A stretch of DNA of 64,000 bases. It comes from Amoebidium appalachense (taxonomy: Eukaryota > Ichthyosporea). The position numbers and the translations under genes are program-made. Location: contig CAVNZM010000010.1 of assembly GCA_963693365.1 (NCBI GenBank), positions 6,758,001 to 6,822,000 of the forward strand. The letters are read 5' to 3'. Within the stretch, counting starts at the first letter, position 1, and the number at the start of each line of letters is the position of its first letter. Of this stretch, positions 12,056 to 40,722 are shown piece after piece. The notes beneath the pieces are model-generated. The model was not told the DNA's origin and made no database searches. It worked only from the letters and a program-made list of their open reading frames with translations.

Positions 12056-12788
12056 CGATGGCGGCACCAGAGCAGACGGTTTCGTCTCGGGTATGATGAT
12101 CGACGCTCTGGTGCCGAAAGAATTGTCGAGTGCAGCTGCTGGTGATACCCCAGCTGCGTCTGTCACTGCTTCCTCTACATCTAGCGCCGCTCCCACCCCG
12201 AGAGATAACATGTTTGACGATTTTCTGAACTTTGAAATGCCCTCGCCTGACACACCCTTGCCGAACTTGGACTTGCTCGGTCAAGCGTGCACGGGGATTC
12301 CCGCCTTATCGTCAGACACTTCTTCGATGAGTATGGTTGGTCTGGACCCGTTTTCTCCTCTTGGAACGGGGGTAGCTTCGGAGCTGAGCTCTCCTGCTAC
12401 CTCCCTCCCACTGTCACCCCTTGCACAACCACTTTTTACGGGGGGTGTGGGGGATTATGGTAGTCTGTTGCTTCCGTACCAGAATGTGTCCCCGACTTTT
12501 AAGGCTCCGGCCCCTGTTATGGCCCAGCCGTTGTTGGGTAGTTTTCCTTACCCTGGTGCGTATGTTCGTGGTTCTCCAGTTGTTGTTGAAGATAGTAAGT
12601 ATAAGGAAAGAAGAAAAAAGAATAACGAGTCTGCAAAGAAGTGCAGGCAGAAGAAGAAGGAAGAGGAGTCTAAGACACAAAGTGATAACGGAAAGCTAGC
12701 AGCTGAGAATGCCCAGCTGAAGGCACGAATTGAAGTGCTGGAGGAGCAGCTGGCCTCGCTCAAAGCACTGATTGCTAGCAAGCTGTAA
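11961..12788 (+). CDS. bZIP transcription factor, ATF4/GCN4-like, 275 residues
   Basis: DNA-binding transcription factor. The single-exon frame starts at the first in-frame ATG (A at -3) and ends with TAA at 12786-12788. The N-terminal 200 residues are rich in Ser, Pro, Ala and acidic/hydrophobic patches (for example DNMFDDFLNFEMPSPDTPLP), typical of an activation region. The C-terminus (about 213-275) is a bZIP: basic region KERRKKNNESAKKCRQKKK with the N...CR signature, then a leucine zipper with Leu/Ile/Val heptads ending LASLKALIASKL. The zipper at the extreme C-terminus and the short length resemble GCN4 and ATF4. Two upstream ORFs in the leader suggest translational control. The frame is also open upstream to 11862 but without an ATG, so I do not extend it. 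Confidence 0.85.
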   Translation: MPATIPLGNSSSPPAAMNNLLCLPTLGGLGFNDGGTRADGFVSGMMIDALVPKELSSAAAGDTPAASVTASSTSSAAPTPRDNMFDDFLNFEMPSPDTPLPNLDLLGQACTGIPALSSDTSSMSMVGLDPFSPLGTGVASELSSPATSLPLSPLAQPLFTGGVGDYGSLLLPYQNVSPTFKAPAPVMAQPLLGSFPYPGAYVRGSPVVVEDSKYKERRKKNNESAKKCRQKKKEEESKTQSDNGKLAAENAQLKARIEVLEEQLASLKALIASKL

Positions 12789-13028
12789 GCATGTTTGTCT
12801 TTTTTCCCGTTTTGAGGTTTGAATATAGTTCACAACTATGCTTGTTACTCTATCTCATAGCAAGTGGTTTCCTTTGTATATGAACTGAGATTTCAACACA
12901 CGTTATGCTAATAACGAAGGCCAAAAAAAATAAAAACCTTTGAAATCGAAATCCCGACAGGGTAACCCCACCTCTTCCCGAAAATCACCTCTTCCCGAAA
13001 CGCAGGTTCGTTACTAGTGGCGCTCTGT

Positions 13029-13063
<35 letters not shown>

Positions 13064-13725
13064 ATATAACGTGTGTACTATCAGAGGCACTGGTGTATGT
13101 ACGAGCGGTTTATGTGCTTGTGCCGCACCAGTATGCGGGGAAGTCAACAACGAATGCCACGGTGCCAGTGCTGTGTAACAAGCACATGTGCATACTTGTT
13201 AGTTCTTTGCCTGGTCTCAGTAGCCTTATTTGGAAAAAGTTGCCAAGACAAGACAACTGATAGCACCGTCCACACTGATTTTGAGACTCAGCCTGAAGTA
13301 TGAAGCTTGGTGTTATTTATTCTGCTATTTGTATTTTTATTCTGTTATTTGGTAGTTCGGGTGTACTATCATGATATTAGTTTATACAGTAGTAGGTTTA
13401 TACACTTGAACAGGGTTTGTTCCGAACCTGCACGTGTACGGTGCTAGAAAAACTCGCATTTGGACCGAAACACGGAAATATATATATCATACCGGGAAGC
13501 ACAAACAGGCAAAATGTCAAGGGAAAAAACCCGTGCTCAAGATACGGAAGCTCACTATTACTCTGCCGTCAAGTTGGATTGTACTATTGACGAATTTTCT
13601 GTTCTGACGATAAGTGAACCATCCAGGTTATATGCAAGTTCTGGCTTCATATTCTCCCTTGCTATTCATCCATCGTTCCGTTAAAGTATTTTTTTTCCAA
13701 GGGCACTTTCATCGTTCTTTAAGCC
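12789..13725. other. bZIP 3' flank and LRR-gene promoter region
   Basis: Holds a (GT)n block (13034-13062). Short frames here (13027-13303 and a 57-codon frame from the ATG at 13514) show no domain. AT-rich DNA just before 13726 fits a promoter, but I see no clear TATA box. Confidence 0.4.
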
Positions 13726-25181
<11,456 letters not shown>

Positions 25182-25298
25182 TCGCATATGAGGATAATTT
25201 CCATGGGCTGTTATTGCCATACGGAAATGTATTATGGGGGTTTTCCTTGTCAAGACATTTCAGAAAAGCTGGCATGTACTGATTTGTGCGTAAAAAAA

Positions 25299-25329
<31 letters not shown>

Positions 25330-26248
25330 CTGCTGGCATGTACTCATTTGTCTGTAAAGGGGGGGGGAGAGGGGGGGGGGGGGGGGGGTAAAACCGTTGG
25401 TTGCGCGAGAAGGTTTTGTGGTCAACGTGCTTTTTCTTGAGTGGTGATTAACAAGATATCGATGCATGAATGCCATGGAACTTAATGAATGGAGATAGTA
25501 ATGTGTGAATGACTTTAGATGATTTGCTAGCTGCTTTTCAGATAATATCGATTTACAGCCAAGGTAAGCGTGGTGCTACTTCATCTGTGGCTATGACAAC
25601 GTGCGTAATCCATCGCTTATCCAAGAGCTACTGAAGTAAATACTGTGTGTATGAAGTCGGGCACTGTGTTTTCTCTGCACAGCTAATGCGTATTCAATTT
25701 ACCAATTAAAAACTTATGATCCAGCTACGGTTCAATAAACAAAATATGCACACACTCGTACCGACATATCCACACAGGTATTCAGCCAGGCAAGCCAATA
25801 CACAACCGAAGCACATGTATTGGAGCTAACACACTTGTGACAAACACACACCTACACGTGCACACATGTAGTGCTAGCGCTCATGCAACCACGTGCATGT
25901 ACACACTGCAAGGCACACAGGCCCATATGTTCACAATCAATGACACATAAAAGCCACTTCACAGGCTGCTAGTAGTCTGAAACATGCAGACAAGGATATG
26001 GCATACATCACGCATACACACAGTACACGTTTGAACGGATGCACAAGGCCTGTCACGCACACGCACGCGCGCACGCGCGCGCGCGCACACACACACACAC
26101 ACAAAAAAAACAAAAAAACAAAAACAAAACAATGACGCACAGGTGCAGACACCCACCAAAAAAAACACCACACCACCACACATGCACACTCTCGCACGCA
26201 CACATACACACACACCGTCACACACACATACACATACCCCCCCAGCCC

Positions 26249-26279
<31 letters not shown>

Positions 26280-26541
26280 AAAAAAAAAAAAACCACATGT
26301 GGAGAAACGCACAAAAAAACACCGCACCTTCACACACCCATGCGCACGCACACATACACACACACACACACCAAAAAAAAAAAAAAAAAAAAAAAAAGTG
26401 GAGAAACGCACAAAAAACACCGCACCTTCACACATGCACGCACGCACGCGCGCGCGCGCACACACACACACACACACCACACACACACACTCTTGACCTC
26501 CCCTCCCCCTTCCCTTCCCTGTGTGTGTGTGTGCGTGTGAC

Positions 26542-26616
<75 letters not shown>

Positions 26617-27098
26617 GTGGTGGTGGTGGCCAGGTGGTGGTGGTGGTGTTGGTGTTGGTGGTGGTGTTGGTGGTGGTGGTGTGTGTGGTTATGTTGGTGG
26701 GAAGGGGAGGGAGGTGGTGGTTGTGTGTGTGTGTGTGTGTGTGTGTGTTGGGGGGGGGGGGGGGGGGGGGGGGGGGAGTCTTGATATGTGACTCTGCGCA
26801 GATAGGCCTGGATGACATGTAGTCGGACCTGGACTGCGTTGGAACTGAATAATCAAATTTGAGGAATATTACGCATTGTTGATGTGCTCAGTTTTATTTT
26901 ACATATTAAACTTTTAGTAGCCGATGAGTGTCACCGTGTAGATGCAGTGTCATATCACACCTCTTTGTGCATGCAGCACAAGAACCGGTGTTATACATTA
27001 GATTATTTATGCATAACTTAATTTCTAAAAGGACTCATGGAGTGGAGGCATGATATACATATTCCCCGCATATGTGCTATAGTTCATTATATATTAGT
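25182..27098. other. Intergenic, repeat-rich; no gene recognised
   Basis: Two near-copies of a GGCATGTACT(G/C)ATTTGT segment with poly-G tails (25270-25390); CA/CG-rich DNA with A tracts, including two copies of a GTGGAGAAACGCACAAAAA unit (26296 and 26398); and (GT)n 26546-26612 running into a GGT-rich stretch. CA-rich DNA followed by GT-rich DNA can form a hairpin. No supported gene. Confidence 0.5.
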
Positions 27099-28073
27099 TT
27101 AGCATTTCGTAGCTGGGTCCACAGTGCCATCAGCACACAGAGCAAACCACTCGACGGGATCATCGCTCCTGCGCCGAACAACAGCCCCCATGTTAGGGAA
27201 GTCCGGGTCATTACCAGCCGCGTTGAAGTGCAAGTCGGAAATCACATCGTTGGCACTGTCGGACTGAGGGAAAACGTGGTCATCCGTGTTTGTTTTGTAG
27301 ATCCAAGCCTTGGCTGCAGAGTTACCGCAGTTGGCAGAAGAGGTCTCGACAAATTCCTTTATCTGTTTTCTGTTGCCACACCCCGTCTTGCCAGCATAAA
27401 CATAGGAGATGCTCGCAAGTTGCAGGCCAGCCTTACTGCACACATTCCAGGCATCACGGCGTGTTTTGACCTTGGTCGGGGGCATAGAGTAGGTGATACC
27501 GTCGATTTTGATCTCACACTTGGGGGAATTCTGGGGTGCTCCAGCACAGAGAGCATAGTTGACAGGCACAGCAGGGAGACTAACAGAGCCAGCAAGCAGG
27601 CTAGCTTTTGCACCGCCATAGGGATCAAGGTTGTAAGGGTTAGGGTCGGTCTGGCGGAACACAGCGGGGGCGGTAGCAGCAATGGGTGTCCCGCCGTAGG
27701 TGTTGTTATCCCAAGAATAAATGCGCGCCCAACGGCCATATGTGTCAGTTACGGCAGTAACATCGCAGAAATGGAGTGCCGACATGGCTGCATCCCAGTT
27801 GTTGTTTGCACTCAGGGCCTGTCCCTTCAGCACGGCGGGGCCTTCGGTCTGGGCATCCTTGCAAATGGCCTCATATGTGCCTGCCTGGGCCTTGGAGAGG
27901 TCGATGTTGACTTTGACCACAGAGAATGTGGCTTTGAGGCCAGTAGAAGCACCAGAGTAGGTGTGGGTGCAGACGTTGCTGATGGTGTAGGGAGATGTGG
28001 GGGACACGGCGGCTTGGGCAACCCTTGCACAGACTGCAAGCACGGTGGCACACTGCGGCATGATGGACTTCAT
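27099..28073 (-). CDS. Secreted cysteine-rich protein, 324 residues, possibly C-type-lectin-like
   Basis: Single-exon frame starting at an ATG (MKSIMPQ), with a TATA-like TATAAAAAAG about 140 bp upstream (28220-28211). The first ~21 residues form a signal peptide with a hydrophobic core (ATVLAVCARVAQA), so the product is probably secreted. The mature part has about ten Cys, an even number that suits disulfides. The C-terminal half contains TRRDAWNVCSKAGLQLASI, a later GCGN, and a final VEWFALCADG. The spacing recalls the helix-2/cystine layout of C-type lectin-like domains, but the WIGL and EPN/WND motifs are missing, so this is only a resemblance. No membrane anchor. Codon use and the lack of homopolymers contrast with the surroundings and support a real gene. 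Function unknown. Confidence 0.7.
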   Translation of the reverse strand: MKSIMPQCATVLAVCARVAQAAVSPTSPYTISNVCTHTYSGASTGLKATFSVVKVNIDLSKAQAGTYEAICKDAQTEGPAVLKGQALSANNNWDAAMSALHFCDVTAVTDTYGRWARIYSWDNNTYGGTPIAATAPAVFRQTDPNPYNLDPYGGAKASLLAGSVSLPAVPVNYALCAGAPQNSPKCEIKIDGITYSMPPTKVKTRRDAWNVCSKAGLQLASISYVYAGKTGCGNRKQIKEFVETSSANCGNSAAKAWIYKTNTDDHVFPQSDSANDVISDLHFNAAGNDPDFPNMGAVVRRRSDDPVEWFALCADGTVDPATKC

Positions 28074-28210
28074 TCTCAACTAGAGATGTAGGATATCAAG
28101 TAATACTTTGAAATCAAGGCAGGTGATAGTTGAAGTGATGTACTGTGCAATGCTTGTTATCCACCACCGTGAGCTGAATCAGAATGATAAGATGTTTGGT
28201 GATGATTGAG

Positions 28211-28220
28211 CTTTTTTATA
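28211..28220 (-). promoter_or_regulatory. Candidate TATA box of the secreted-protein gene
   Basis: Minus-strand TATAAAAAAG, about 140 bp before the ATG at 28073. Confidence 0.4.
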
Positions 28221-28660
28221 GAAAGGGGAAAGGTGCATGTGCCTTCACCGAATCGGATTGCAGTATGTTAGCAGAGATAGTGGCTATCGATCGGATCCAT
28301 CTCATCGGCGTAGTTGGCGTGTTGTCACAAAAAAGGGGACTGCCGTTTTTTGACCATCGTTTCTGCAGTAGCTTCAAACCTTCGGAATGGTTTCAAAAGA
28401 TCACCTATAGGCACCCCAACGACAAAACTGGTAGATCTCGAGGGACTTCATACATCACTGACTATGACATTAAATTATCGGAATTTATACTAACATTTTG
28501 GGGCATGCAATCTACCAGTTGCCTGTACTATCCCGGTGGTTCAAGTACAAATCACTATGATTATTATTCCTCCGAGCAGGCTCAGCCTGAAGCTTGCGCG
28601 AATTTGTGTGTATAGTGTATTGTACTGTATGTGCTCTCACATGTGTGTGTCACAGTAAGT

Positions 28661-28695
<35 letters not shown>

Positions 28696-28969
28696 ACTTT
28701 AAACTTTAAGCCTTGATATTGGACCACGGGACATCTATGCATCCACAGCTTTCCAACCTCTCGTCTAAATATAAGTGCGAGGGATGCACCATATATGATA
28801 TGGACCATGCACGATGATGATAAATGATGGTTCAACATCATCACCTCAAATTTGAAGAAGCTGTTACGCATCAGTACAGCATTAGGGATCAGACAGGGTT
28901 GCTCGTGCATTTTGTAGTGCATGGCAAGGCCCAGGTTTTCGTATTGTTTTTTTCCCTTTTCTTTTGGCC

Positions 28970-29008
<39 letters not shown>

Positions 29009-29397
29009 GGGGGGGGGAGGGGGGAAGGGGGGGGGGAAGGGGGGGGGGGGGGGGGGGGGGAGGGGGGTGCAGGAGAGGGAACCTTCCAGCTTCCCTGGAA
29101 GGGAGGGGCGGGGGAGGGGGAGAAAGCACATGCATTGAATTTATCCTTGCCATTGGTATACATCGATACTATCGATACATCACTGACCGGCGCGGTCCCG
29201 GCTATGGGTATTCGTTACATACGGATACATAAACTGTTGTGCGGGCCTACACGCTTTTATAAAAAATGAACGTTGAACACTGCCTCAGGCTTACCGTGTT
29301 GTGTGTGCGCCGGTTTACGGACTTCTTGCCGTCTGAATGGTGCGTCTTCAAAAGTTCGCGAACTGCTTGCCGGCGGATCTAATCTACAAACCAAACA
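28221..29397. other. Intergenic; poly-G tracts, no gene recognised
   Basis: Poly-G at 28663-28694 and 28972-29066. A plus frame of about 140 codons ending at 28615 has no ATG with good context and no recognisable domain, so it is not called. The remaining DNA has ordinary composition. Confidence 0.45.
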
Positions 29398-29403
29398 AAC
29401 AAG

Positions 29404-29565
29404 TGTACTATCACTGAGCGAATATCCATATTGGCGGGTATCCCGACACTCTTGATTATCCCGATCAATAAAGGATCGGACAGACCGCGGTGTCGGTCAG
29501 TCTGAGATAGAGACAGTCTGAGATAGACAGTCGAAGATTCACTTCACGGTGTCGCATAGTTAGCA
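29404..29565 (+). repeat. 5' LTR of the non-autonomous element (162 bp)
   Basis: TG...CA termini. It carries an extra ~12 bp (TTCACGGTGTCG) relative to the 3' copy, and a few substitutions. Confidence 0.75.
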
Positions 29566-29567
29566 AA

Positions 29568-29581
29568 TGGTTAGCAGAGAG
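29568..29581 (+). promoter_or_regulatory. Primer-binding-like site, initiator-Met tRNA type
   Basis: TGGTTAGCAGAGAG, 2 nt after the 5' LTR. Eukaryotic initiator tRNA-Met typically ends CUCUGCUA-CCA, whose complement is TGGTAGCAGAG. The site matches apart from one extra T. Confidence 0.5.
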
Positions 29582-29836
29582 TAACTGGAAAGATTCTGCA
29601 AACCTCTCCATGATTCCCACCCACCCTTCCCACAAGAAAATACACACCATGAACGAAGGCTGAGACTCGCCCACTAGAAATTAGATCTAACCATCTCCAG
29701 ACATCCGATGATTTCAATCATCCGAATCATCCTTCCGATGATTTCAATCATCCTTCCATTATGACATTTGGCATGGCCGACAGCAGCCCATTCATTCTGT
29801 ATAAAATGACTTCAACAGAACACCTTTAAAAACTCA

Positions 29837-30190
29837 AAACACAACACCACACATGTACCAAGTGCGGCAAGCCTTACACGCGGTTGCCAGTGTGGCTTTG
29901 CCAAGAACGGTGGCAACGGTAGTGGCGCAACAGGTACGAAGTACCGTGGGACCTTCCCGGGGCCTGCAGCTACTGGTGCGTTTCCCACGGGAACCTACCC
30001 GACCCCCTACCAGGGCCCTGCCCCGTTTCATGCACCAAATGTCCCAGGGTACGTATACGTATATACTACCTTGCCCTACAACACGGCCACAACCACCACC
30101 TCCGCATGGCTCTCACTACACTGTAGCCACGGTTCCCAGAAACACAACTTTTTACGTAAGTCTCCACCTGGTATGTATTACCAAGTCTAA
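29837..30190 (+). pseudogene. Possible gag remnant in the LTR element
   Basis: An open frame running CQCGFAKNGGNGSGATGT and then Gly/Pro/Thr-rich sequence to the TAA near 30190. One nucleotide out of frame, just upstream, is CTKCGKPYTR. Together these look like a degraded Cys-rich knuckle followed by a Gly/Pro-rich tail, as in some capsid proteins. There is no ATG and no second domain, so the assignment is speculative. Confidence 0.2.
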
Positions 30191-30518
30191 ACTCTAGGGT
30201 AAAAATTACGCAGCGTTAAAAAAAAAAAAAACGCACACACACAAGTTGAGCTACATACTCGCTCTCCTTGACACAGTGCACAAAAACAAAGGGGATGCAA
30301 TACTGGCAATAACCACACCATCGGACACAACACATGCACACAGCTCTCAGATGCCGATACAACGGTCACTGTCGAAACAACAAGAGCTACAGACAAGCAC
30401 CAAAAAAGAGGGAAAGAAAACCAAAAAAAAATGAAAGGTGCACAACTTGAAAACGGAGACACTCCCTCCCACATGCAAGCCGTAGTGCAAACTTGTGTAT
30501 AGCTAATGCTATGCTCAA

Positions 30519-30553
<35 letters not shown>

Positions 30554-33114
30554 CCCCCTTGCATGTACTACTACACTTGTCGTCAACAACAACACAAACC
30601 GAGCTCATACCTACATTATAAATTATCTATCATACGGTACATTTATTATAAACCAAAATTGAAGCATACCCGCCCAAAACATACATATGGGGGGATGGGT
30701 ACGGAGTGAAAACATGCTCCACTGTGCATGCTACGAAACTTTTAGCGAGGCCATACTGCCCCTCACACAAGGAGCAACGGATAAAGGAGACAGACTGCAA
30801 ACTAAGTGCACTGGCAGCTCCACGACTGTTGAGGTTTAGTCACAGGCCCACGGCCATCTAGCCGTGTTCACAGGCCTAACCTCAACATTCACACAGTGCA
30901 CACATTTGCCTCGTCATACCAACAGCTGTGCTGGCTGGCTATCACAAACAAAAAGGGGCACGAACACAAATAAATGTTAAAAAACTTAAAACAAAGATCA
31001 CAGTGAGAGGTATGTGGTTGATCCCATTACTCTCATACAAAACAAAGCAGTCCTTCACATTTGTTGCAGGCGCGGAGCATTGCACATATATGAAACCCAG
31101 TCCGACAAAGTCATGACTACACGTGTACATAAAAGGGTTGGAGCACCCTACAACACTAGAAAAACACACGGACTGAAAGTCTCCACAACAACTATATAAC
31201 GGTGAGTAACACAAAAAGGAAGCGTATACACATATTGACGTGACCACAAAGACACTACTGGAACGTGCCTTTAAAGGTCACACAGGTCACACCACTTTGA
31301 CCTACGAATCGGTGACTTAAAATGGGAAACCACTCACGAACCCCATTTACTACCACAGGTATCTAACAGGGACACTAAGTCTTCCCACTGACCACACACT
31401 ACAAATTGGCTATGTGGAAGACTGAGTCGAGGGAGAAAATTCACAAAAGCCCCCGTACCTCACAACTTAATTCCCAGAAGCACAAACAGGCTTCTACACA
31501 TCTGCCCACACACTGCTATTTCGTATTATGATGGCAGATATACTAACCCACAAATGGGACATAAGGACCACCACCACAATATTCTAAATATCATGAACTA
31601 GTGATGGTAACACTGTTGCAGCTTAGCGGACGAACCCCCACTAATGCACACAGTATACGGCCGAAAGGCTCATTTGCAGAAGCATTCTACCGACTACGCC
31701 ACTTTGTGTTGAAACACAAAACAACACATACACGGCACAAAATACCCAAAAAGGGTCATGCAACAAAGGGTCACACAAAAAGGGTCACACATAACAAACA
31801 CACAACCACACACACAATAATACCCCCCAGCGAGAATTCCACACGACTGCGACATGCGACATACACACTCTGCACACACACACACAATCAACGGCGTGCA
31901 CGCACACATGCACACACACACACATATTGATGGATTCAGAACACAAACAATTATTCACAAACACATAAACACGCCCTTGCATAGACACGTGTACATACGC
32001 ATGTACACACAAGCGTACACACGCAAGCACACACACAAAAAACAAAACAAGTAAACACAAAGCCAAGATGTGTATACATGTACACATACCATACACACGG
32101 CGTACCGTGACACAACACATTTACACGCCACACACGTGCACAAACGCACACAAACAAACACACACATTGACACACACATAATGTCACATGCGCAGACAGT
32201 GTACACGCACATTTTGTACACATGTACATCGCACGCGTACACATACTCACGTCTACACACATAGGCACACACAAAACACAAACACAAACAAACACATAGG
32301 CCATCACACACACGTATACACAAACACATCATCGGTACACACATACATAACACACAGAGAGAGAAACAAGCACATAAGTAACACACAGGCATACACACAC
32401 AAACAAACAAAGAAACAAAACACACCATTTAGGATACACACACATGTACATACACCTGTACACAAACACACACGCACGTGTACATACACATGTACACACA
32501 GACAAACCAATGCACACACAGACCTGCACAAATGTGCGCACACGCACACAAAAACACACAAACGTGTACATAACACACTGTACAAACACACACACACAGG
32601 TAAACATGCACAAGTACAGTACATACAGACATATAATAAACAAACAAACAAAACAAACAAACAAACAAACACCCAAAAACGCACACGCACGCACACAAAC
32701 CCACACATTTGTGCACACTACCCACACGTGACCACGCTCAGAACAGAGCACATGTACTGTGCTGATTCTAGCGACAACCGCTATTATTAGCACAAGAGAC
32801 AGACGTGAAAACGTACACTCGCCCTTTGGTACATAAGTACCACACAGCTGTCTCGTGCTTAACATAGCACACATGGGCCCAAGGTAACACAACAAAGGTC
32901 CTGAGGAGTTTTCTAAGGGCGTTTCCCTCCTCGAAACACAGGGAATAGTGCGACTCCCTGTACAAAAACCGCCCTCGCCCCTCTTAATGCATTGAACAGA
33001 TTAGTTGCAAACAGGAAGAATACTAAGTGCACAAAAGCACACGTGGCAAAAATGGCAACACAACATCATCTCTCCGGTAAAGCTTCAGGGACGAAGCTTT
33101 CTCCCGGGGGGGGA

Positions 33115-33263
33115 TGTACTATCACTGAGCGAATATCCGGATTGGCGGATATCCCGACACTCTTGATTATCCCGATCAATAAAGGATCGGACAGACCGCG
33201 GTGTCGGTCAGCCTGAGATAGAGACAGTCTGAGATAGACAGTCGAAGATTCACATAGTTAGCA
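33115..33263 (+). repeat. 3' LTR of the non-autonomous element (149 bp)
   Basis: Near-identical to 29404-29565, preceded by a purine tract and followed by AACAAG. Confidence 0.75.
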
Positions 33264-33269
33264 AACAAG

Positions 33270-34700
33270 CCAACAGCCAATCAAAAAATGCTTGCTCTAA
33301 TTGGCAAATACACACAGAAAGTTATGTGCACATGACAGATTTCCAATCACAAAGCACCAGCGTAGATCTGTATATCTCCACGGATTCCACGCTAATTACA
33401 TACTCTGACTGAGAACATGAGGCACTACGTATACATCATGACCGGCGAAGGTTACGCGACAGCTCCCAAGTGACCAACCTGCTCGATCCACCAGCGACGC
33501 AACAGCTTCATCGCGATAATTATCAACATGAACTGGGCCGCAGCATTCTCACGTGTCCACTTGCAACTGGGCCGCGATCTAGATCTCTGAGAGGCGCACG
33601 CATGCGCACCTCTGCTGTCTTGGCAATCACGAGGTCGAGCTGGCCAATGAATCTACAGCCCCGGTTTGCATGCTGGGAGGAACGTGTCCACCGTGCACGT
33701 GACTAATCTGGTCAAAGAGTAGCTATAGTGCACCTCAAAAAATGCACCTTCGAATTTGTACATAAAACAACATTATCCACTGCGATGCAGTAGTTATTAC
33801 AGGCTGGTGTCACTTTGTCTTCGAATTAAAATTTTCGTCACTTCTCTAAACCCCCCCCCCCCCCCCCCCCCACCCCTCACCCCCCACCCCCCCTCTCTTC
33901 CCCCACCCACCCTCCCACAAACCCCTGCTCATGATCACCTCTTCCTCGAGTCGCCATCTCTCGATCCCCCTGTTCCGGCAAGCCCTCCTCCCTCCCAGTT
34001 CCCATCATTTATAAATCCGATCCTATTACCGTTACTGCAGGCTACATAATTTTCGTGGGTTTCAGACACGGTTGGAGTTGTTGGGGTTTGTCAACATGTT
34101 GCGTGCCTGAGGCTCATCCAAACGTCACTCGAAAGAATGATGGCGGCCATGGCGGCAAACGATGTCTCAAAAACATGCTGCGCACCAATAACACCCGGCA
34201 GTCTGGAAAGCACGTGCACCGCATCGTTGATCAGGCTACTGCTGTTAATCATCTGGTTGTAATTATTACCTGTAGCCTACATAATAATATACGATGGTGA
34301 TGGAAGCAATGAGCAAAAAGACAGTTGAATAGTTTCTACGCCTCCCACGTGTTGGTTAGCAGACTAAAAGAGGGTGAAGCTTCGAAGGAGCCTCGGACTG
34401 GAAGCCCCTCACATGTACATGCTCAATCGATATCTGGAAGAAGTTCAAAATCGATTCTAAAACCCGGAGGAGGGGATCGATGGGATAGAGCGAGTGGGAA
34501 ACTGGGGGAGAAGAGAGGGGCCTTCGGGAGGGGAGGGGGGGAACCGGGAGTTGGAGCCTCGGACTGGAAGCCCCTCACATGTACATGCTCAATCGATATC
34601 TGGAAGAAGTTCAAAATCGATTCTAAAACCCGGAGGAGGGGATCGATGGGATAGAGCGAGTGGGAAACTGGGGAAGAAGGGAGGGGCCCTCGGGAGGGGG

Positions 34701-34735
<35 letters not shown>

Positions 34736-34766
34736 GCCGGGAGTTGGTCCCAGGAGAGAGAGAGTC

Positions 34767-34827
<61 letters not shown>

Positions 34828-35017
34828 GGGGGGGGGAGGGGGGGGGGCAGAGAGAGAGAGAGAGAACGGGAGAGAGAGAGGGGAGGGGGGGGGGGGGGGG
34901 GGGGGGTTGTTCTCCGGCAGTGGTCAGAGCAATAACATCAGACACGGAACTATTATACAACTAGGATTAATTCATTGGTATTGATGGATTGGGTCGGGCC
35001 CATGACATCAACATACA
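33270..35017. other. Intergenic; C tract, tandem duplication, G/GA tracts
   Basis: Poly-C 33849-33872; a 166-bp tandem duplication (34391-34722); poly-G 34700-34733; (GA)n 34774-34817; G/GA mosaics to 34907. A plus-strand frame at about 34110-34290 (LIQTSLERMMAAMAAND...) has clean composition but no support from neighbours. No gene is called. Confidence 0.45.
34391..34722 (+). repeat. Tandem duplication, 166-bp unit
   Basis: CCTCGGACTGGAAGCCCC through GGGAGTTGG occurs twice, head to tail, at an offset of 166. Differences are concentrated in the G tracts. Confidence 0.85.

Positions 35018-40722
<5,705 letters not shown>

Larger units (their letters stand above)
29398..33269 (+). mobile_element. 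Non-autonomous LTR retroelement (3.86 kb) with AACAAG target duplication
   Basis: Two near-identical LTRs, 29404-29565 and 33115-33263, begin TGTACTATCACTGAGCG and end TTAGCA. Both contain GATCAATAAAGGATCGG, with an AATAAA poly(A) signal. AACAAG is repeated on both outer sides (29398-29403 and 33264-33269). A primer-binding-like TGGTTAGCAGAGAG begins 2 nt after the 5' LTR (29568). The polypurine tract GGGGGGGGA immediately precedes the 3' LTR (33106-33114). The 3.5-kb interior has no protease, reverse transcriptase or integrase and is partly CA-rich (31850-32740). This is the anatomy of a TRIM/LARD-type element that needs enzymes from elsewhere. Insertions/deletions between the LTRs (one 12-bp difference) suggest moderate age. 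Confidence 0.75.

Noticed and set aside
27072-28091. 339-codon plus-strand frame opposite the secreted-protein gene
   Set aside because: Antisense shadow: the minus frame has the ATG, signal peptide, cysteine pattern and TATA box.
31600-32900. Cys/Val- and His/Thr-rich frames of up to 200 codons in the LTR element
   Set aside because: CA-rich low-complexity DNA; no reverse transcriptase, protease or gag motif on either strand.
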